Shown here: piece after piece, positions 50,553 through 58,241 of the stretch
Layout of the letters: every line of letters starts with the position of its first letter
How positions within the stretch are numbered: the stretch's first letter is position 1
Assembly (NCBI GenBank): GCA_965219175.1
Contig: CBDCNI010000001.1
Coordinates: forward strand, 3,100,001 to 3,164,000
DNA: 64,000 nucleotides
Source of the DNA: JBBPZK01 sp965219175
Lineage (GTDB): Bacteria; Actinomycetota; Rubrobacteria; Rubrobacterales; Rubrobacteraceae
Reading direction: 5' to 3'
Translations under genes and position numbers: made by a program
Notes under the pieces: generated by a model
Database searches by the model: none
What the model saw: the letters and a program-made list of their open reading frames with translations, nothing else
Told to the model about the DNA's origin: nothing

Positions 50553-51578
50553 ATGGCGCGCGTGTTTCGCGAATCAGATATTGGAAATGAGATCACCCAG
50601 AAAAAGATAGCCGTTCTCGGCTTCGGCAGCCAGGGCCACGCCCACGCGCTGAACCTGAGAGACTCCGGCTGCGAGGTCGCGGTCGGACTCTACGAGGGCT
50701 CCAAGAGCCGGGAGAAGGCGGGGCAAGAGGGCCTGGAAGTCATGAGCAACGCCGAGGCAGTGCGATGGGCCGACGTGGTAATGATGCTCCTCCCGGACGA
50801 GAAACAGCCGGCCGTATTCAGGGAGGAAGTCGAGCCGAACCTTTCGGAAGGCATGCTCATGCTCTTCGCCCACGGCTTCAACATCCACTTCAACCAGATC
50901 GTCGCGCCGCCGGAGGTAGACCTCGGGCTCGTCGCACCGAAAGGTCCGGGACACGTACTCCGCAGGCTCTACGTTGAAGGCAAGGGGATGCCGTCGCTGT
51001 TCGCCGTCGGGAACGACGCTTCAGGAGAGGCGCGCGACCTGATCCTCTCCTATGCCCGCGGAATCGGAAGCGGCAAGGCCGGAATTATAGAGACGACCTT
51101 CGCCGAGGAGACCGAGACGGACCTCTTCGGGGAGCAGGCCGTACTCTGTGGAGGTTTGTCTGCGCTCCTGACGGCCGGTTTCGAAACACTGGTGGAGGCC
51201 GGGTATCAGCCGGAGCTTGCTTATTACGAGTGTGTAAACGAACTGAAGCTGATCGTGGACCTCATCTACGAGGGCGGCCTCGCGGAGATGCGTTACTCCA
51301 TCTCCAACACCGCCGAGTACGGCGACTACACCGCCGGGCCGAAGCTCATAGACGACGGCGTGAAAGACCGGATGCGAGGCATCCTGGCCGACATCCAGAG
51401 CGGCAAGTTCGCGAGAGAGTGGGTGCTCGAAAACCAGGCCGGGGCCGCGAGCTTCCTGGCGATGCGCCGCCGCGAAGCCGAAACCCAAGTAGCGAAGGTC
51501 GGAGAACAATTGCGGGCGCTCGCCAACGAAGGCGCGGAAGAGCCAGCCACGAGCGCAGCGGGAGGTAAGAACTCATGA
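50553..51578 (+). CDS. ilvC: Ketol-acid reductoisomerase
   Basis: A class I KARI of 341 residues starting directly after ilvN. It has KIAVLGFGSQGHAHALNLRD for NAD(P)H, VGLYEGSKSREKAGQEG as the cofactor-specificity loop with Ser residues suggesting NADPH, LVAPKGPGHVLRRLYVEG, and the metal-binding ETETDLFGEQAVLCGG plus ELKLIVDLIYEGG helices. It isomerises and reduces acetolactate. A short Ala/Glu-rich tail is added. Confidence 0.93.
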   Translation: MARVFRESDIGNEITQKKIAVLGFGSQGHAHALNLRDSGCEVAVGLYEGSKSREKAGQEGLEVMSNAEAVRWADVVMMLLPDEKQPAVFREEVEPNLSEGMLMLFAHGFNIHFNQIVAPPEVDLGLVAPKGPGHVLRRLYVEGKGMPSLFAVGNDASGEARDLILSYARGIGSGKAGIIETTFAEETETDLFGEQAVLCGGLSALLTAGFETLVEAGYQPELAYYECVNELKLIVDLIYEGGLAEMRYSISNTAEYGDYTAGPKLIDDGVKDRMRGILADIQSGKFAREWVLENQAGAASFLAMRRREAETQVAKVGEQLRALANEGAEEPATSAAGGKNS

Positions 51579-52531
51579 GTAAGAAAGCGTTTGCCGCCTC
51601 GGACGCGGAATGGTGCTACCACGACGGGGAGATGGTCAAGATGGGCGATGTCCGCCTCTCCCCCGCCACCCACGCCCTCAACTACGGCACGGGCGTCTTC
51701 GAGGGCATCCGGGCGTACTGGAACGAGAGCAAGGGCACGCTGCAGGTCCTGAAGCTACGCGAGCACTACGAGAGGTTCGAGAAGTCCTGCCGGATGCTAC
51801 GCATAGACCTACCCAATACCGTGGACGAGTTGTGCGACATCACACTGGAGATCCTCAAAAAGAATGCCCCGCGCCAGGACACTTATATACGTCCGTTGGC
51901 CTACAAGTCCGCCACGTCGGTCGGGGTGAATTTGCTGGGAGAATCTCAACTTTCGATCTTTACGGTCCCGATGGGCAACTACGTGGAGCTAACGGGCCTC
52001 AAGGCCTGTGTCTCCTCGTGGCGGCGCACGGCGGACAACGCCATTCCGGCGCGGGCCAAATGCACCGGTTCCTACGTCAACACGGCGCTCGCCGTGGACG
52101 AGGCGCACCGGGGTGGCTACGACGACGCAATCTTCCTAACCCAGGACGGGCAGGTCTCCGAGGCGAGCGCGGCAAACATCTTCCTCGTCAGGAAAGGCGG
52201 AATCATCACCCCGCCGGTCACGGCCGACATCCTGGAGGGAATAACCCGAGACGCCATCATGGAGCTGGCCGATAAAGAGCTTGGAATCTCCGTTGTAGAG
52301 CGCGACGTCGACCGGACGGAGTTGTACGCCGCCGACGAAGTCTTCTTCAGCGGCACGGGGTTCCAGATCGCCCCTGTAGTCGAGGTAGACGGAAGACCCG
52401 TCGGGACCGGTGAAATGGGACCCGTAGCAGAACGCCTCCAGTCACTCTACTTCGACGCCGCGCGCGGCGACAACGAAGACTACGCCGACTGGACCATCGA
52501 CATCGAGGTTGCGGAGAAAGCCGCGAACTGA
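51575..52531 (+). CDS. ilvE: Branched-chain amino acid aminotransferase
   Basis: A fold-type IV PLP enzyme of 318 residues. Motifs are ALNYGTGVFEGIRAYWNE, IYIRPLAYKS-like (TYIRPLAYKS), ARAKCTGSYVNTALAVDEA with the PLP Lys, EASAANIFLVRKGGIITPP and EVFFSGTGFQIAPVVEVDG. It makes Val, Leu and Ile from their keto acids. Its ATG overlaps the ilvC stop (ATGA) and it closes the operon. Confidence 0.92.
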   Translation: MSKKAFAASDAEWCYHDGEMVKMGDVRLSPATHALNYGTGVFEGIRAYWNESKGTLQVLKLREHYERFEKSCRMLRIDLPNTVDELCDITLEILKKNAPRQDTYIRPLAYKSATSVGVNLLGESQLSIFTVPMGNYVELTGLKACVSSWRRTADNAIPARAKCTGSYVNTALAVDEAHRGGYDDAIFLTQDGQVSEASAANIFLVRKGGIITPPVTADILEGITRDAIMELADKELGISVVERDVDRTELYAADEVFFSGTGFQIAPVVEVDGRPVGTGEMGPVAERLQSLYFDAARGDNEDYADWTIDIEVAEKAAN

Positions 52532-52554
52532 GTAGGATCCGCCGCTAGCGGAAA

Positions 52555-52577
52555 GGACCCTGGTTCGTCCGGGGTCC
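52555..52577. terminator. Hairpin between convergent ilvE and araC-type genes
   Basis: GGACCCTGG (52555-52563) pairs with CCGGGGTCC (52569-52577), a 9-bp stem with one G-U pair and a 5-base loop. A smaller stem TCCGC/GCGGA lies just upstream. Position between convergent genes suggests a bidirectional terminator, though no T tract is seen on either side. Confidence 0.5.
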
Positions 52578-52596
52578 GCACGGCTTGTCTGCGCCG

Positions 52597-53409
52597 CTAG
52601 GTATCACAGGCCATATCTTTCGCGTATTCCGCCGGGGTTCTGCCGACGACGGCTTTAAAGTCCTTTATAAAGTGCGCCTGGTCGAAATATCCGAGGTCCA
52701 GCGCCATCTCGGGCCAGTTCACGGCCCCGCCTTCGGCCAGGCGGTCGGCCGCCTCGTGGAGCCTGTAGCGTCGGATCACCCACTTGGGACTCACGCCGAC
52801 GTACCTGTTGAAAATCCGCTGTAAAGTCCTCTTGTTCAGGTCCATCCGGTCTGCAACGTCTTCGACCCTGACGATCTCCCGATCCGAAACGATACATTCG
52901 ACAACCCGCCCGACAACCTCGACGGTCTCGTCCCGCTCCGGCAACCTATCGTGCAGAAAAGCCTCCGCAGCCTCGACCATCTCACCCGCACCTTCCAGCG
53001 AGAGTAGCTTCTCTTCCAGTTCCTCAACCTCAGCGCCGAAGACTTCGCGGGGACAGATGGTGTCGTCGGTCAGCCTGGAGACAGATCCGTGGAAGAAAGG
53101 ATAGAAACCTCCCGGCCTGAACTTGACGCCGAACGCCCGGCCTTTGCCGCGTAGAAGTCGCGAGAACTTTCCACGCATCACACCGAAGACTGCCGACACA
53201 CCCCTCTCGAAGACCAGATGCACGCAAGGATGAGGCAAAGTTTCCTGGACGTAGGGTTCTCTACCCGTGAGGTCCCACTCGACGATCCAGTAGTGTTCGA
53301 TAAAGAAACCCAGGTCTTCCGAAGGCGCGTGCCGCGAGAGCCGGAAGTTCTTCTCGCCCGCCCTCGGGTACAAGATGCCGCGAGGTTCGCCGATACTGGA
53401 CTCCGCCAT
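52597..53409 (-). CDS. AraC-family transcriptional regulator
   Basis: The 270-residue protein has an N-terminal beta-rich sensing half (FFIEHYWIVEWDLTGREPYV, HPCVHLVFERG, AFGVKFRPGGFYPFF). The C-terminal AraC double helix-turn-helix is IVRVEDVADRMDLNKRTLQR with IFNRYVGVSPKWVIRRYRLH and MALDLGYFDQAHFIKDFKAV. The N-terminal type (DUF6597-like) is common in Gram-positive regulators of unknown ligand. It diverges from the DUF3224 genes, so it may control them. Confidence 0.8.
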   Translation of the reverse strand: MAESSIGEPRGILYPRAGEKNFRLSRHAPSEDLGFFIEHYWIVEWDLTGREPYVQETLPHPCVHLVFERGVSAVFGVMRGKFSRLLRGKGRAFGVKFRPGGFYPFFHGSVSRLTDDTICPREVFGAEVEELEEKLLSLEGAGEMVEAAEAFLHDRLPERDETVEVVGRVVECIVSDREIVRVEDVADRMDLNKRTLQRIFNRYVGVSPKWVIRRYRLHEAADRLAEGGAVNWPEMALDLGYFDQAHFIKDFKAVVGRTPAEYAKDMACDT

Positions 53410-53545
53410 TGCTATCTCCCAGATATACCCGATTTGAGTCGATCGTCGAATACTCTATTACGTGGCGCGTTTTTACAATAGCGTAACCTATCCTTGCAAT
53501 ATATTCGCTTCTGTTAGGGTTGGTCCACAAGCAGGAGGCGGCAAC

Positions 53546-53947
53546 GTGAGCACGCGCGCAACAGGCACGGTTGAGACGAAAAGTTGGGAAGAGAGCACTT
53601 ACGCAGAGAGCGATAGTGGGCCGAAATTCACCCGCGCCAGCGTCAAGGTCTCTTTCAGTGGAGATATGGAAGGCGAGGGTACGGAAGACTACCTGATGGT
53701 CTATCTCGAAGACGGGTCCGCCAGCTTCGTCGGCCTGGAACACGTGAGCGGCAATATCTCTGGTAAGTCCGGTAGCTTCGTCATCCAACACAACGGCACC
53801 TTCGCGGACGGCAAACTGAAGTCCGACTGGTTCGTCGTGCAAGGTTCCGGAACCGGTGAATTGCGAAGTATTCGAGGCGAAGGCACATACACCAACGAAG
53901 GCGAGAAACCACAGACAGACTACACGCTAGACTACGATTTTGGCTGA
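53546..53947 (+). CDS. DUF3224-family protein, first of a tandem pair
   Basis: The GTG preceded by AGGAGG starts a 133-residue protein STRATGTVETKSWEEST with a beta-barrel pattern: FTRASVKVSFSGDMEGEG, YLMVYLEDGSASFVGLEHV, GKSGSFVIQHNGTFADG and GTGELRSIRGEGTY. This fits DUF3224, a small allene-oxide-cyclase-like barrel of unknown role. No signal peptide is seen. The next gene is a paralogue whose start lies just after this stop. Confidence 0.75.
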   Translation: MSTRATGTVETKSWEESTYAESDSGPKFTRASVKVSFSGDMEGEGTEDYLMVYLEDGSASFVGLEHVSGNISGKSGSFVIQHNGTFADGKLKSDWFVVQGSGTGELRSIRGEGTYTNEGEKPQTDYTLDYDFG

Positions 53948-53951
53948 GAGC

Positions 53952-54350
53952 ATGAGTAAGAGCGCAACCGGTACGTTCGAGATCGAGACCTGGGATGAGA
54001 AACCCTACGACGAACGAGAAGGGACGAGGTTGACCCGTACCCACGTGACCAAGACCTTCCACGGTGAGATCGAGGGTACGAGTACCGCAGAGTTGCTCAT
54101 GGCCTACGGCGCAGAGGAAGGCTCGGCAGCATACGTGGGCTTCGAACGCGTTGTCGGGAGCGTCCACGGTCGTTCCGGCAGCTTCGTCCTGCATCACACC
54201 GCAACCGGCTCCCACGATTCACGGTCGGCCTCGTGGTCCGTGGCGCCGGACTCCGGTACCGGCGAACTGCAAGGTTTGCGGGGAGAAGCCCAAATCTCCG
54301 TGGATACAGACGGGAAACATTCTCTCGCCCTAAACTATAGTTTTGACTGA
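53952..54350 (+). CDS. DUF3224-family protein, second of a tandem pair
   Basis: The ATG is chosen because MSKSATGTFEIETWDEK then aligns with the start of the upstream paralogue. The 132-residue barrel has TRTHVTKTFHGEIEGTS, ELLMAYGAEEGSAAYVGFER, GRSGSFVLHHTAT and GTGELQGLRGEAQI. Function is unknown. Its last codons lie in a perfectly duplicated 29-bp unit. Confidence 0.75.
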   Translation: MSKSATGTFEIETWDEKPYDEREGTRLTRTHVTKTFHGEIEGTSTAELLMAYGAEEGSAAYVGFERVVGSVHGRSGSFVLHHTATGSHDSRSASWSVAPDSGTGELQGLRGEAQISVDTDGKHSLALNYSFD

Positions 54351-54393
54351 GAGCCTGACGAAAATATAGTTTTGACTGAGAGCCTGACGAAAA
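54336..54393 (+). repeat. Perfect 29-bp tandem duplication at the 3' end of the second DUF3224 gene
   Basis: The unit starting TATAGTTTTGACTGAGAGCC and ending GACGAAAA occurs twice head to tail (54336-54364, 54365-54393). The first copy includes the last codons and stop of the DUF3224 gene. The second adds spacer before the next ATG at 54404. The exact match indicates a recent slippage event. Confidence 0.9.
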
Positions 54394-54403
54394 GTGGGCG
54401 CGA

Positions 54404-55510
54404 ATGACGGATAGGGTCCTGACGCATCGGGAACTCAACCGGGCTACGCTCGACAGGCAGATGCTGCTACGCCGCCGGAAGCTGTCCGTTCTCGATGCCG
54501 TCGAGCACCTCGTCGGTATGCAAGCTCAAGCTCCCAAGCCGCCTTACGTTGGGCTTTGGACGCGGTTGGAAAGGTTCCATCCAGACGAGTTGTCGTGTCT
54601 GATCCTTGACCGGCAAGCGGTACGCATCGCATTGATGCGCGACACCGTCCACCTGGTTTCCGCCCGCGACTGCCTGATGCTTCGCCCCCTGGTACAGCAC
54701 ATCGTCGAACGCAACCTGAACTCCAACAGCGCCCATCGCAAAAACATCGAGGGAATGAATATCGAGGAGCTTGTCGCTATGGGTCGGGCGCTGATCGAGG
54801 AAAAGCCGCGTACCGCCAGGGAGCTTGGTAAGCTGTTGCAGGAACGCTGGCCCGACCGCGACGACGCCTCACTCGCCCGCGCCATACGCCACCTTTTACC
54901 GTTGGTCCAGGTGCCGCCTCGTGGCGTCTGGAGAAAGAGCGGGCAGACTACCCACACCACTGTCGAGACCTGGCTCGGCCGAACTCTGGATCCCGAACCC
55001 TCGCTAGGGGAGATGATCATGCGCTACCTCGGGGCGTTCGGGCCGGCGAGCGTCAAAGACGCCCAGACCTGGTCAGGCCTGACCGGGCTGCGAGGCGCAG
55101 TGGGGCGGCTACGGCCCCGCCTCGCTACTTTCCGCGACGAAAACGGCGAGGAGTTGTTTGATCTACCCGAGGCCCCAAGGCCCGACCCAGACACGCTCGC
55201 GCCGCCGCGTTTCCTGCCGGCGTTCGACAACCTGATCCTATCCCACGCCGACCGCACCCGCGTGATCTCCGACGATTACCGCAGGGTGCTCGCCTCCAAA
55301 AACGGCATGGTCCCGGCCACCGTGCTCGTCGACGGCTTCGTGCGCGGGACGTGGAAGACGGAGCGAACCCGCGAGAAGGCCACGCTCAGGATCGCACCAT
55401 TCGAGAGGTTGTCCAGACAGGACAGCTACTCTCTGACCGAAGAGAGCGAGCGTCTCGTCCGCTTCATAGAAGAAGACGCAAAACACCACGAGGTACGGTT
55501 CGAGGAGTAG
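54404..55510 (+). CDS. Winged-helix DNA-binding protein (HTH_42 / AlkZ-YcaQ-like)
   Basis: The 368-residue protein belongs to the HTH_42 family by its start LTHRELNRATLDRQMLLRR and LVGMQAQAPKPPYVGLWTRL, holding the QxQ motif used for catalysis in AlkZ-type DNA glycosylases. RIALMRDTVHLVSARDCLML and LPAFDNLILSHADRTRVIS also fit. Some members unhook crosslinked or alkylated DNA; others are uncharacterised. Glycosylase activity here is only inferred from the motif. Confidence 0.7.
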   Translation: MTDRVLTHRELNRATLDRQMLLRRRKLSVLDAVEHLVGMQAQAPKPPYVGLWTRLERFHPDELSCLILDRQAVRIALMRDTVHLVSARDCLMLRPLVQHIVERNLNSNSAHRKNIEGMNIEELVAMGRALIEEKPRTARELGKLLQERWPDRDDASLARAIRHLLPLVQVPPRGVWRKSGQTTHTTVETWLGRTLDPEPSLGEMIMRYLGAFGPASVKDAQTWSGLTGLRGAVGRLRPRLATFRDENGEELFDLPEAPRPDPDTLAPPRFLPAFDNLILSHADRTRVISDDYRRVLASKNGMVPATVLVDGFVRGTWKTERTREKATLRIAPFERLSRQDSYSLTEESERLVRFIEEDAKHHEVRFEE

Positions 55511-55572
55511 GTCTTGCACGATACCGTATCCGGGTTGCAAGGCGCTATTAGGAATGCGATACTGCGATTCAC

Positions 55573-55782
55573 ATGGACGCAAGCAAAAAACATAGGATTC
55601 AGACCGCAGCAGTGCTGATGGCGATACTCGCTCCGCTCCTCATTCTCGCGGGAAACGCTGAAGTAGTCCCGGTAGTCGTAGCTGGCACTACGGTCGATCT
55701 CTTCAAGGTGGTAGGGTCTCTGTTTGCGGGCTCCTTGACCGGCTACATCTTATTTTCGGCGCTCAAGGGCGAGCAAGAGTAA
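55573..55782 (+). CDS. Small membrane protein with two predicted spans
   Basis: A 69-residue protein with two hydrophobic segments, AAVLMAILAPLLILAG and VVGSLFAGSLTGYILFSAL, and short charged ends. I recognise no family. The leader ORF for leuA begins one base after its stop, so translation of the two may be linked. Confidence 0.5.
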   Translation: MDASKKHRIQTAAVLMAILAPLLILAGNAEVVPVVVAGTTVDLFKVVGSLFAGSLTGYILFSALKGEQE

Positions 55783-55783
55783 G

Positions 55784-55879
55784 ATGATCTTGCGTTCACC
55801 CTCGTCACCTTTGCTTTCTCTAGTCATCCTACGACTAACCAGGGTGGCCGCCGGGCGAATTATTCGCTCCGGTCTCTAA
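55784..55879 (+). CDS. Leader peptide upstream of leuA (putative attenuator)
   Basis: A 31-codon ORF encoding MILRSPSSPLLSLVILRL then TRVAAGRIIRSGL. Ten of 31 residues are Leu or Ile, with Arg-rich spacing. SLVILRLTRVAAGR resembles the ilvB leader core, and the DNA CCTACGACTAA occurs in both. A hairpin overlaps its last third. Position 88 bases before leuA and composition fit ribosome-mediated attenuation by leucine starvation. Confidence 0.65.
   Translation: MILRSPSSPLLSLVILRLTRVAAGRIIRSGL
55851..55872 (+). promoter_or_regulatory. Hairpin overlapping the end of the leuA leader ORF
   Basis: CCGGGCGAA (55851-55859) pairs with TTCGC and CCGG (55863-55872) around a TTA loop with one bulged T. 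It covers the Gly-Arg-Ile-Ile-Arg codons of the leader, so a translating ribosome would melt it. No T tract follows. Confidence 0.5.
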
Positions 55880-55966
55880 CCGGGCCGACGAAGCCAGCCG
55901 CCACCAGATACCAGATACCAGAAGCCACGACTCTAACTCATCAGTAATCGTAGGAGGACCAACAGC

Positions 55967-57502
55967 ATGCGACAGGTACAGATCTTCGACACGACCTTGC
56001 GGGACGGCGAGCAGTCGCCGGGGATCTCGCTCTCCGTGGAGGAGAAGGTAGAGATAGCCCGCCAGCTCGGGCGGTTGCGGGTGGACGTGATCGAAGCCGG
56101 TTTCCCGATCACCTCGGAGGGAGACTTCGAGTCTGTCTCCCGCATAGCCGCCGAGGTGAAAGGCCCAACCATCACCGGCCTCGCCCGTATCCACCAGGCG
56201 GATATAGAGCGCGCCTGGGAAGCCGTAAAGTGGTCCGAGAAACCGCGCATCCACACTTTCGTAGGCACCTCGGACCTTCACATCGAGCACCAGATGCGCT
56301 CCAACCAGAAGGATATCCTGGCCGGCGCCGGTGAGGCCGTGCGCTTCGCCAAGAGCCTCTGCCCGGACGTGGAGTTCTCACCCATGGACGCAACGAGGAC
56401 GGACATCGGGTACTTGGCGGATATCGTCGCGGCGGCGGTCGAAGCCGGTGCGGACGTCATCAACATCGCCGACACCGTCGGCTACACGACGCCCATTGAG
56501 TTCTCGGAGTTCCTGAGAGAGTTGCAGGAGCGGGTGCCGCAGCTCGGAGAACGGATCCTCTCGGTACACTGCCACGACGACCTGGGGCTCGCGGTAGCCA
56601 ACTCACTGGCCGGGGTGCAGGTCGGGGCCGGTCAGGTGGAGGTGGCGGTCAACGGCATCGGGGAGCGGGCCGGGAACGCCTCGCTTGAGGAGGTCGTGAT
56701 GGCGCTCGTGACGCGCGGAGATCATTACGACGCCAAAGTCGGGGTCGAGACCCGTCAGATCGCCAACACCTCGCGCCTGGTCTCGAACATGACCGGCTAC
56801 GAGGTGCCGCCGAATAAGGCCGTCGTCGGTCGAAACGCCTTCTTGCACGAGTCCGGGATACACCAGGACGGCGTCCTGAAGGACCGGAGAACTTTCGAGA
56901 TCATGCAACAGAAAGACATCGGGCTCGAAGGCACCAACATCTTCCTCGGCAAACACTCCGGCCGACACGCCCTCAAGGAAGCCCTCGAAGAACTCGGTTA
57001 CACCGTGGAGGGAGAGGTACTGAAACGGGCGTTCGTCCGCTTCAAGGAGATAGCCGACCAGAAAAAGACCGTCACCGTCGCCGACCTCGAAGCGATAGCA
57101 GCCGACGAGGTCGGTTCCTTCGAGGGCAAGTTCGTACTCGACTCCTTCCGGGTGGTAGCCGCCACCGGACGCCAGAGCCGGGCGGCGGTCGCCATCTCCC
57201 ACGCCGAACACGGCATCTTCGAAGCAGAGGCGGAAGGAGACGGGCCGGTCGACGCTGTCTTCCGGGCCGTGGACGCGGCGACGAACATCAAGGGTCGCCT
57301 GACGGACTTCCGGATAGACGCGGTCACCGGCGGCAAGGACGCCCTCGGAGAGGTTCGGGTCTCGGTGGAGTTCGAGGGAAACGAGTACGCGGGGAGAGGC
57401 TTGAGCCAGGACGTGGTCGAGGCGGCGGCCCGCGCCTACGTCCGGGCGGTCAACGTCTACACGGCCGGCAGGGTCGAGGCCGAATGGGTAACGACGCCGT
57501 AA
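55967..57502 (+). CDS. leuA: 2-isopropylmalate synthase
   Basis: The 511-residue DRE-TIM enzyme has IFDTTLRDGEQSPGISLSVE, the metal-binding HCHDDLGLAVANSLAG and NGIGERAGNASLEEVVMAL. RNAFLHESGIHQDGVLKD marks the LeuA type, and the last 130 residues form the LeuA allosteric domain (RVVAATGRQSRAAVAI) that binds leucine. It condenses acetyl-CoA with 2-ketoisovalerate. GTAGGAGG precedes the ATG. It overlaps the next gene by 19 bases. Confidence 0.93.
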   Translation: MRQVQIFDTTLRDGEQSPGISLSVEEKVEIARQLGRLRVDVIEAGFPITSEGDFESVSRIAAEVKGPTITGLARIHQADIERAWEAVKWSEKPRIHTFVGTSDLHIEHQMRSNQKDILAGAGEAVRFAKSLCPDVEFSPMDATRTDIGYLADIVAAAVEAGADVINIADTVGYTTPIEFSEFLRELQERVPQLGERILSVHCHDDLGLAVANSLAGVQVGAGQVEVAVNGIGERAGNASLEEVVMALVTRGDHYDAKVGVETRQIANTSRLVSNMTGYEVPPNKAVVGRNAFLHESGIHQDGVLKDRRTFEIMQQKDIGLEGTNIFLGKHSGRHALKEALEELGYTVEGEVLKRAFVRFKEIADQKKTVTVADLEAIAADEVGSFEGKFVLDSFRVVAATGRQSRAAVAISHAEHGIFEAEAEGDGPVDAVFRAVDAATNIKGRLTDFRIDAVTGGKDALGEVRVSVEFEGNEYAGRGLSQDVVEAAARAYVRAVNVYTAGRVEAEWVTTP

Positions 57503-58233
57503 TCGAGGCCAAGTTTCCAAGCTACGAGCGTCTCGACGGCGCGGCCCCGGTCTTCTACCAGCCCGAGATGCGCGAGGGGGCTGAGGAGGCGCGTCGACTG
57601 CTGGATACCGGCATCGAAGCTCTCTCGGAGGTGCTGGAGGTGGAGCCGCCGGAGCTAGAAGCGCTGCTGGTCGCGGAGTCGGACTGGAACTGGGCGCCGC
57701 GGGAGAGCCTGCGGGCCTACCCGTATGGGCTCCCATACTTCACCCGCTCTGTGCAGCCGCCGGCGCTCGTGCTGCCGGAAGATATCACGACGGATATAAC
57801 ACCTCGCACGGAAGCGACCGCCCCGCTGGTCCTCTGGCACGAGTTGGCCCACGCGTTCTTGCTGCGCGAGGAGATCGTCAAGACACCGATCTGGATCGGG
57901 GAGTTCGTGCCCCAGGCGTCGGCGGTGATCGTCGCCCACAGGGCCGGTCAGCCGCTCGCGGAGCACTTGGCGAAGATCGAAAGAGAGCCCGGTTTCACGA
58001 TCCGCAAGATGAAAGGTCCTGCGGACGCCGGTCGACAGATGGCTTTTCAGAACCTGCTTCTCTCGCTTGGCGCCGCCGCCCTCGGCCAATTCGGGGAAGG
58101 TTTTCTCAGGCGGCTGGTCCACTCTTTGTGGGACGAGACGAAGATAGTAGACGAGGCGCGGGCTTCTGAGCTTCTGGCCGGCTCTCTAGGGCCTGACGGG
58201 CGCGAGTGGCTGGAGTCGAGGCCGGAATTTTAG
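57484..58233 (+). CDS. Uncharacterised protein with an HExxH zinc-metalloprotease-like motif
   Basis: The 249-residue protein carries LWHELAHAFLLREEIVKTP (about residues 118-136), an HExxH motif, followed by PIWIGEFVPQASAVIVAHR with a Glu about 20 residues on, which could be the third zinc ligand of a gluzincin-type site. No signal peptide or membrane span is seen, so it is probably cytoplasmic. I do not recognise the family. It overlaps leuA by 19 bases and ends 8 bases before leuB, so it is firmly inside the leu operon, where no peptidase is needed. Confidence 0.6.
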   Translation: MGNDAVIEAKFPSYERLDGAAPVFYQPEMREGAEEARRLLDTGIEALSEVLEVEPPELEALLVAESDWNWAPRESLRAYPYGLPYFTRSVQPPALVLPEDITTDITPRTEATAPLVLWHELAHAFLLREEIVKTPIWIGEFVPQASAVIVAHRAGQPLAEHLAKIEREPGFTIRKMKGPADAGRQMAFQNLLLSLGAAALGQFGEGFLRRLVHSLWDETKIVDEARASELLAGSLGPDGREWLESRPEF

Positions 58234-58241
58234 GAGGAGAG

